Shown: piece by piece, positions 60,501 to 64,000 of the stretch
Numbering within the stretch: position 1 is the stretch's first letter
How the letters are laid out: every line of letters starts with the position of its first letter
From: CAZJCK01 sp964544635
GTDB lineage: Bacteria > Zixibacteria > MSB-5A5 > GN15 > FEB-12
Assembly: GCA_964544635.1 (NCBI GenBank)
Contig: CAZJCK010000004.1
Span: forward strand, 1 to 64,000
DNA length: 64,000 nucleotides
Direction of reading: 5' to 3'
Position numbers and translations under genes: made by a program
The notes under the pieces: generated by a model
Databases searched by the model: none
What the model was told of the DNA's origin: nothing
The model's input: only the letters and a program-made list of their open reading frames with translations

Positions 60501-63407
60501 GAGAGCGTCGATCGCATAGAAGGTTACATCGTATGAACCGTCCTGGGCGAAGGTTGGTGTCCAGTCGAACAGGCCGGTACCGTCGCCGTTGTCGACAAAG
60601 GTCGCGCCGGCCGGCAGGGCGGTGGTTGACAAGAGCGGCGTATCGCCGTCGCCATCCGAGGCGATCACCCCAAAACTGAGGGGCAGGCCCTCGCTGGTCG
60701 ATTGCGGGCCAATCGCGGTCAGGACCGGCGGTTCGTTGACGTCGTTTATTGTAATCGTGACAACTTCACTGTCGACCGCCGTCGGCACAGCACCGTCGGT
60801 GGCATAGAATGTCACCTGGTAGACACCGGCGTCGGTGTAGGTCGGGGTCCAGTCGAAGGCGCCGGTACCGTCGCCGTTGTCGACGAAGGTCGCACCGGTC
60901 GGCAGGGCCGAGGCGCTCAAGATCGGCGTATCGCCGTCGCCGTCGGTGGCACTGACCGGGATGTTGAGCGGCACCGCTTCATCCGACGTCTGGTCGCCGA
61001 TGGTCGTAAGGATCGGCGGCAGGTTCTGGTTGGTGACGGTAATGGAGACGACCTCGGAGTCGACCGCCGCCGGGAAGGCCGGGTCGGTCGCGTAGAAGGT
61101 CACCGCGTAGATGCCTGAATCGGCAACGGTGGTTGCCCAATCAAACGTACCGGTACCATCACCATTATCGGTAAAAGTCGCCGCACCCGGCAGCGTGCTG
61201 GTGCTGAGGACCGGGATCTCGGTATCACCGTCAGTGGCACTGACGCCGAAGTTGAGTACGTTGCCCTCGAGCACTGCCTGATCGCCAATTGCGGCCAGAA
61301 CCGGGAGCTGGTTGACGTTGTTTACGCTTATCGTCACCTGCTCGCTGTCGACGGCAACGCCATCGCTGGCGTAGAATGTCACAGCGTAGGTGCCGGAATC
61401 GGCGAAGGTCGGCGTCCAGTCAAAGGTGCCGGTACCGTCGCCATTGTCGAGGAAGGTGGCGCTGCCCGGCAGGAGGGTGGTGCTCAGTGCCGGGATAGTA
61501 CCGTCAAGATCGCTTGCGCTGACGCCGAAGGTCAGGTTGACGTTTTCATCGGTCGTTTGATTGCCGATGGCGGCCAGCTCAGGTGCCTGGTTGCCGGCAT
61601 CGGCCACCGTGATCGTCACCGTCTCCGAATCAGCAGCCGTGCCGTCGGATGCTACAAATATGACATCGTATGAACCGGCATCATCGAAGTCGGGCGTCCA
61701 GTCGAACGTACCGGTACCATCACCGTTGTCAGTGAAGATGGCCGTACCCGGCAGCGGCGACGCACTGAGCGCCGGATTGGTGCCGTCGGGATCGGAGGCG
61801 CTGACTCCGAAAGTTAACAGTGTGCCCTCGGTCGTACCCTGGGCGCCGATGGCGGCCAGGTTCGGGGTCTGGTTACCGGCATCGTTCACCGTGATAGCGA
61901 CCACCTCACTGTCGGAGGCGGCGCCGTCGGTAGCGATAAAGGTTACGTTATAGTTACCCGCCTGTGTAAAGTCGGGAGTCCAATCAAACGTACCGCCGCC
62001 GGAACCATCGGGCGTGAAGGTTGCACCGGTCGGCAGGTTTTCAGCCGACACGGTGGGAGTAGTTTCATCCGGGTCGGACGAGCTGACCGCGAAGTTGAGA
62101 TTTACATTTTCGGTCGTAGTTTGAGCACCGATGGCGGCCAGGACTGGAGACTGGTTGCCCGCTTCGGTGACCGTTATCACCACCTGTTCCGAGTCGACCA
62201 GTGACGGTGCGACGGGATCGGTAGCGTAGAAAATGACATTATACGTGCCTGCTTCGGTAAAGCCGGGCGTCCATGCAAAGTCGGCGGTACCATCGTTGTT
62301 GTCGATGTAGGTCGCCGAGCCTGGTAGTGCGGAGCTCGTCATGACCGGGAAACCGCCGTCGGCATCGGAGGCGGATGCCGTGAAGTTGAGCGGTTGTCCT
62401 TCGACAACAGATTGTGAGCCTATAGCCGCCAATACAGGAGGTGTATTGGCTTCGTAGGTGTAAGCGTCGGCCAGCGTATTCGAGGCCAGGCCGGAAGCGC
62501 TGTTGGTCACCGTGACATCGGCCGTACCGGCGGTTGCCGCCTGGGTCGTGCCGGTGATTTCATACGGCGAGACGACTGTCACGTCGGTCAGGGCAGCCGA
62601 ACCGACGACAACCGAGACACCTGCCGGGTCGAAGCCGGAACCGGTGATGGTAACATCGGTGCCACCGAGCGCCAAACCGGTGGTCGGCGTGATGTCGACC
62701 AGGACCGGCGCGACCGAACTGCTGGAGTTGGCCGTCACGATCGCCGAGTGCGGCGAATAGTTGCCCGAACCGTCTTCCGCGATCACCACATACTGGTACG
62801 AGCTGGCACCGTCAACCGTGGCATCGACAAAGAAGCTGTCAACCACTCCGGGGTCGGAGAGTTGACCGGCGGTATTGTCGATCCGGAAGAACGAACCGGT
62901 CGAGGTGCCCAGGCGCCGATAGACGTGCATTGTCTGGCCGGGCACATGATCCCATGAGACGACGACGGCCGATGACGAGATGGTGGTGGTGGTCAGGCCG
63001 GACGGTTGGCCGGGCCAGGATACCGTTTGCAGCAGAATATTCTCCTGCTGGAACGAGTTGTTCGGTATCGTCTTGTTCAGGTGGAAGCCTTCGGCGCGCG
63101 ACGCATTGTAGAAGTAATAGTCGTACGGATTGCCGGGAGCTTCCGTGAGGTAATTCTGGAAATCATCGAACCAGTTACCGTCATCGTAACCCGCGCCGGT
63201 CGAAGTTTCGATTCGAATCTCTTCATCGGTATCATCCAGGAAACCGAAGAACGAGATGTTGCCGTTTGGTGGTACGGTGAGGTCAGCGTTCTGGACGGTA
63301 CCGAAAATCGATCCCTGAGCCGCTGCCGTTAGCGGAATAACCGCAATGGCAGTGACAGCCAGAACGCACAGTCTCACTAACCGCACCAACTGTCTGTTCG
63401 TTTGCAC
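57591..63407 (-). CDS. Giant secreted protein: fibronectin-like, IPT/TIG, about 16 Ig/cadherin-like repeats, dockerin
   Basis: 1938 aa. Signal peptide about 1-31 (ending TAAAQG). Residues 35-125 form an unknown N-terminal region, 130-220 a fibronectin type III-like domain (SGLTTTTISSSAVVVSWD) and 230-310 an IPT/TIG domain (ITPTTGLALGGTDVTITGSGF). About 16 repeats of roughly 90 residues follow, each starting like NQxPVLAAIGxQ and containing FTDNGDGTGTFDWTPxFxxAGxYxVTFxATDG, the putative-Ig/cadherin-like type. The end is a dockerin pair (GDSDDDEVYTLNDVIIIAKHL, CDVDRSGIVDPADLAYLVN). It is likely a calcium-stiffened surface adhesin. I start at a GTG seven bases after GGAGG, which gives the signal peptide. 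Confidence 0.9.
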   Translation of the reverse strand: MQTNRQLVRLVRLCVLAVTAIAVIPLTAAAQGSIFGTVQNADLTVPPNGNISFFGFLDDTDEEIRIETSTGAGYDDGNWFDDFQNYLTEAPGNPYDYYFYNASRAEGFHLNKTIPNNSFQQENILLQTVSWPGQPSGLTTTTISSSAVVVSWDHVPGQTMHVYRRLGTSTGSFFRIDNTAGQLSDPGVVDSFFVDATVDGASSYQYVVIAEDGSGNYSPHSAIVTANSSSSVAPVLVDITPTTGLALGGTDVTITGSGFDPAGVSVVVGSAALTDVTVVSPYEITGTTQAATAGTADVTVTNSASGLASNTLADAYTYEANTPPVLAAIGSQSVVEGQPLNFTASASDADGGFPVMTSSALPGSATYIDNNDGTADFAWTPGFTEAGTYNVIFYATDPVAPSLVDSEQVVITVTEAGNQSPVLAAIGAQTTTENVNLNFAVSSSDPDETTPTVSAENLPTGATFTPDGSGGGTFDWTPDFTQAGNYNVTFIATDGAASDSEVVAITVNDAGNQTPNLAAIGAQGTTEGTLLTFGVSASDPDGTNPALSASPLPGTAIFTDNGDGTGTFDWTPDFDDAGSYDVIFVASDGTAADSETVTITVADAGNQAPELAAIGNQTTDENVNLTFGVSASDLDGTIPALSTTLLPGSATFLDNGDGTGTFDWTPTFADSGTYAVTFYASDGVAVDSEQVTISVNNVNQLPVLAAIGDQAVLEGNVLNFGVSATDGDTEIPVLSTSTLPGAATFTDNGDGTGTFDWATTVADSGIYAVTFYATDPAFPAAVDSEVVSITVTNQNLPPILTTIGDQTSDEAVPLNIPVSATDGDGDTPILSASALPTGATFVDNGDGTGAFDWTPTYTDAGVYQVTFYATDGAVPTAVDSEVVTITINDVNEPPVLTAIGPQSTSEGLPLSFGVIASDGDGDTPLLSTTALPAGATFVDNGDGTGLFDWTPTFAQDGSYDVTFYAIDALDAGVADSEVVTITVLDAGNQPPVLDSIGDKSIAEGTLLAFTVTAGDADGTVPTLSTSALPTGAVFTDSTGEFAWTPDFTQAGSYDVTFFATDGAATDSEVVTISVTESGNQPPVIDSLGTLAVTEGNTLEVTITATDPEGSAVTISINTTLQNYTFVDNGDGTALLTYTPNFFDAGVDSLIIFARDDGTPQVTQTLRTAVVTNENNQAPVIEPVGPFTVEVNGLLEFTIEASDTTDQNPFNILFLSVVSLPPNATFTDNGNGTGSFRFTPQAGQEGSLGVQFLVVDEGTPQLSSQITVDIEVLAANQAPILAPIGPQVLTEGETVTLNLAATDPDGTTPFFDVTKLPRGAEFTDNSDGTAVFTWTPDFIQSGLHSVTFKALDGLASDKEVVLFQVADAGDQVPVFDTLPNPVVVEGTTVADTIYASDPDTLPVTIGVIEGTEPPEFTFTDNGDGTAEITMSPDFTMAGVYIVEVWVSDGTLADTTDMIVTYDEAGNQPPVINPRADTSITELKSLQFTMTATDVDGDIPQMTAGNLPLGADYTDLDDGSGFFNWVPNDTQAGVWNITFYAEDTAGVANGGVLDIDSTIVQITVIDTNRAPFVIEGTFSQQDTVAEGDTLVFVMRGIDPDSTVPSLTAVLQGTDSLADNMTFVDSGNGFGYLTFIPSYTQGAAPTPRRYNIDFQAVDELDPTLVSPVNSQLIRVFDVPQPPTIRVSEGTGPFTLDEGESWFSTVYIWDVDARPDSARLVNPPTNATLSFVALLGDSLVYNMSFSPNFAQAGTYSLTIEAFDPTFRISTEVVEFTVVDAGNQAPTIVNDPPLNKGAYLGLDNEVVIQAEDREGDSIMYSTSALAPNMSIVDDGNGTATLMFAPDSVQLGNSYDVTVTASDGVDSTVLIISYQVGVFMRGDSDDDEVYTLNDVIIIAKHLYRGGGLPDPWERCDVDRSGIVDPADLAYLVNYLYNYGPRPPQ

Positions 63408-63475
63408 TACCAAACCTCCAGTCGTGAAGTAAACACGCACGTTTTTCCTAATCTTACATCCTCAACCAGGCGGCC

Positions 63476-64000
63476 TTATGGCGCCGGGAACGTCCCGGTG
63501 CCGGCGGCGTTGGCCTGGTACGGCTTCCCGGCTCGCACCGGGAAGTTGGTGCCGAAGCCGACCGCGAACCGTGATTCATAGTTCTGCGAACCGGCTACGA
63601 AATTATTCAAGGTGTTCAGCAGGCCCGGGACGTTGTCAATGACATCCTGCGCTACGCTGAACTGGTCTTCATACTCAAACGGAATCAGTATGTAGTTAAA
63701 GTCGGTGGTGGCCGTCGTTATGATCGGCGAAGACACCGATCCCGGATCAGGCACCGAACCGGCGACACTGAAGACGGTCGCGGCGCGGGCGTTGATCTGG
63801 TAGACACCGCCGACGGTTACCGCGAAGTTGACACCGAAGCCGGCCGCGAACCGCGCCTCCCAGCTTTGCGAGGAAGCGTTGTAGTTGTTGGCCGTATTGA
63901 CATTAGCCGTGCCGATGGCGGCGATGAGGCTGACGGCGTCGGTAATGCCGGTGTTTTCAAACGGTATGGCCACCAGGTTGAAGTCGGCAGTGGCCGTGGT
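63476..64000 (-). CDS. C-terminal part of a secreted repeat protein (5' end beyond the window)
   Basis: The frame is open to the right edge, so this is the C-terminal 174 residues only. Two repeats of about 80-95 residues are visible, each starting TTATxDFNxxxIPFE and containing Q(S/N)(W/Y)E(A/S)RFAxGFGxNFxVxxGxxYQxNA. The linker between them (VPDPGSVSSPI) is Pro/Ser-rich. The fold is not recognised. It is 68 bp upstream of the Ig-repeat gene on the same strand and may share its transcript. Confidence 0.75.
   Translation of the reverse strand, partial: TTATADFNLVAIPFENTGITDAVSLIAAIGTANVNTANNYNASSQSWEARFAAGFGVNFAVTVGGVYQINARAATVFSVAGSVPDPGSVSSPIITTATTDFNYILIPFEYEDQFSVAQDVIDNVPGLLNTLNNFVAGSQNYESRFAVGFGTNFPVRAGKPYQANAAGTGTFPAP

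Noticed and set aside
57591..63407. Regular repeats considered as a CRISPR or satellite array
   Set aside because: The period is about 270 bp, the units are diverged and all are in one coding frame as Ig-like domains.

Overview
The window looks like a high-GC (roughly 58-60% by eye) Gram-negative chromosome segment. Evidence for an outer membrane is a TolC-type channel, an OmpA-like protein with thrombospondin-3 repeats, lipoproteins with lipoboxes, and secreted proteins ending in a type IX-like sorting domain or in dockerin-like calcium repeats. Dockerins without a cellulosome, T9SS-type tails, SpoIID/LytB in a Gram-negative and giant Ig-repeat proteins together fit an uncultivated FCB-group lineage such as candidate phylum Zixibacteria. 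That placement is inference, because there is no rRNA or marker set here. No mobile element, integrase, tRNA or CRISPR array was found.

Layout. 0.3-0.6 kb: tmRNA gene. 1-8 kb: an alpha/beta hydrolase, then a minus-strand run of two NAD epimerases, a PLP enzyme and a small membrane protein, then a MEMO-AMMECR1 fusion. 8.2-13.8 kb: a beta-propeller lipoprotein divergent from a substrate-binding-like protein, an NtrY-like kinase and an NtrX-like sigma-54 activator. Their shared intergenic region holds two matching 16-bp inverted repeats 63 bp apart, between sigma-54-like promoter elements pointing outwards. 13.8-20.4 kb: a tightly coupled efflux operon (TetR regulator, TolC, membrane fusion protein, two ATPases, two permeases). 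20.7-27.8 kb: a DUF1579-like protein, then a six-gene run of HD-like protein, fungal LYS4-type homoaconitase, nucleoside phosphorylase, MmgE/PrpD protein, glycerophosphodiesterase and SDR. 27.9-29.3 kb: Band-7 and NfeD pair. 29.5-33 kb: a methyltransferase and a redox-type cluster (FmdB, DUF6132-like, DUF302, OsmC) divergent from a Crp/Fnr regulator and a DUF2834 protein. 33-36.6 kb: a SufS-like desulfurase, a glycosyltransferase and a tetraheme cytochrome c. 36.6-43.8 kb: a cell-wall run (GGDEF cyclase, NagZ, AnmK, SpoIID, OmpA/TSP3, 2H phosphoesterase). 44.2-49.4 kb: a bactofilin-like membrane protein, gamma-glutamyltransferase and a GH35-like protein lacking the usual acid/base motif. 49.6-64 kb: an island of large secreted minus-strand proteins, most followed by a strong terminator.

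How the parts may work together. The clearest regulatory unit is the NtrY/NtrX-like locus, which may control itself and the divergent lipoprotein through sigma-54. The cell-wall run groups peptidoglycan trimming (SpoIID) with muropeptide recycling (NagZ, AnmK). The LYS4-type operon pairs two dehydratase-type enzymes with nucleoside and glycerophosphodiester breakdown, a combination I cannot assign to a known pathway. Starts were moved from the longest ORF to a downstream ATG, or to a GTG with a good ribosome binding site, wherever the sequence supported it.
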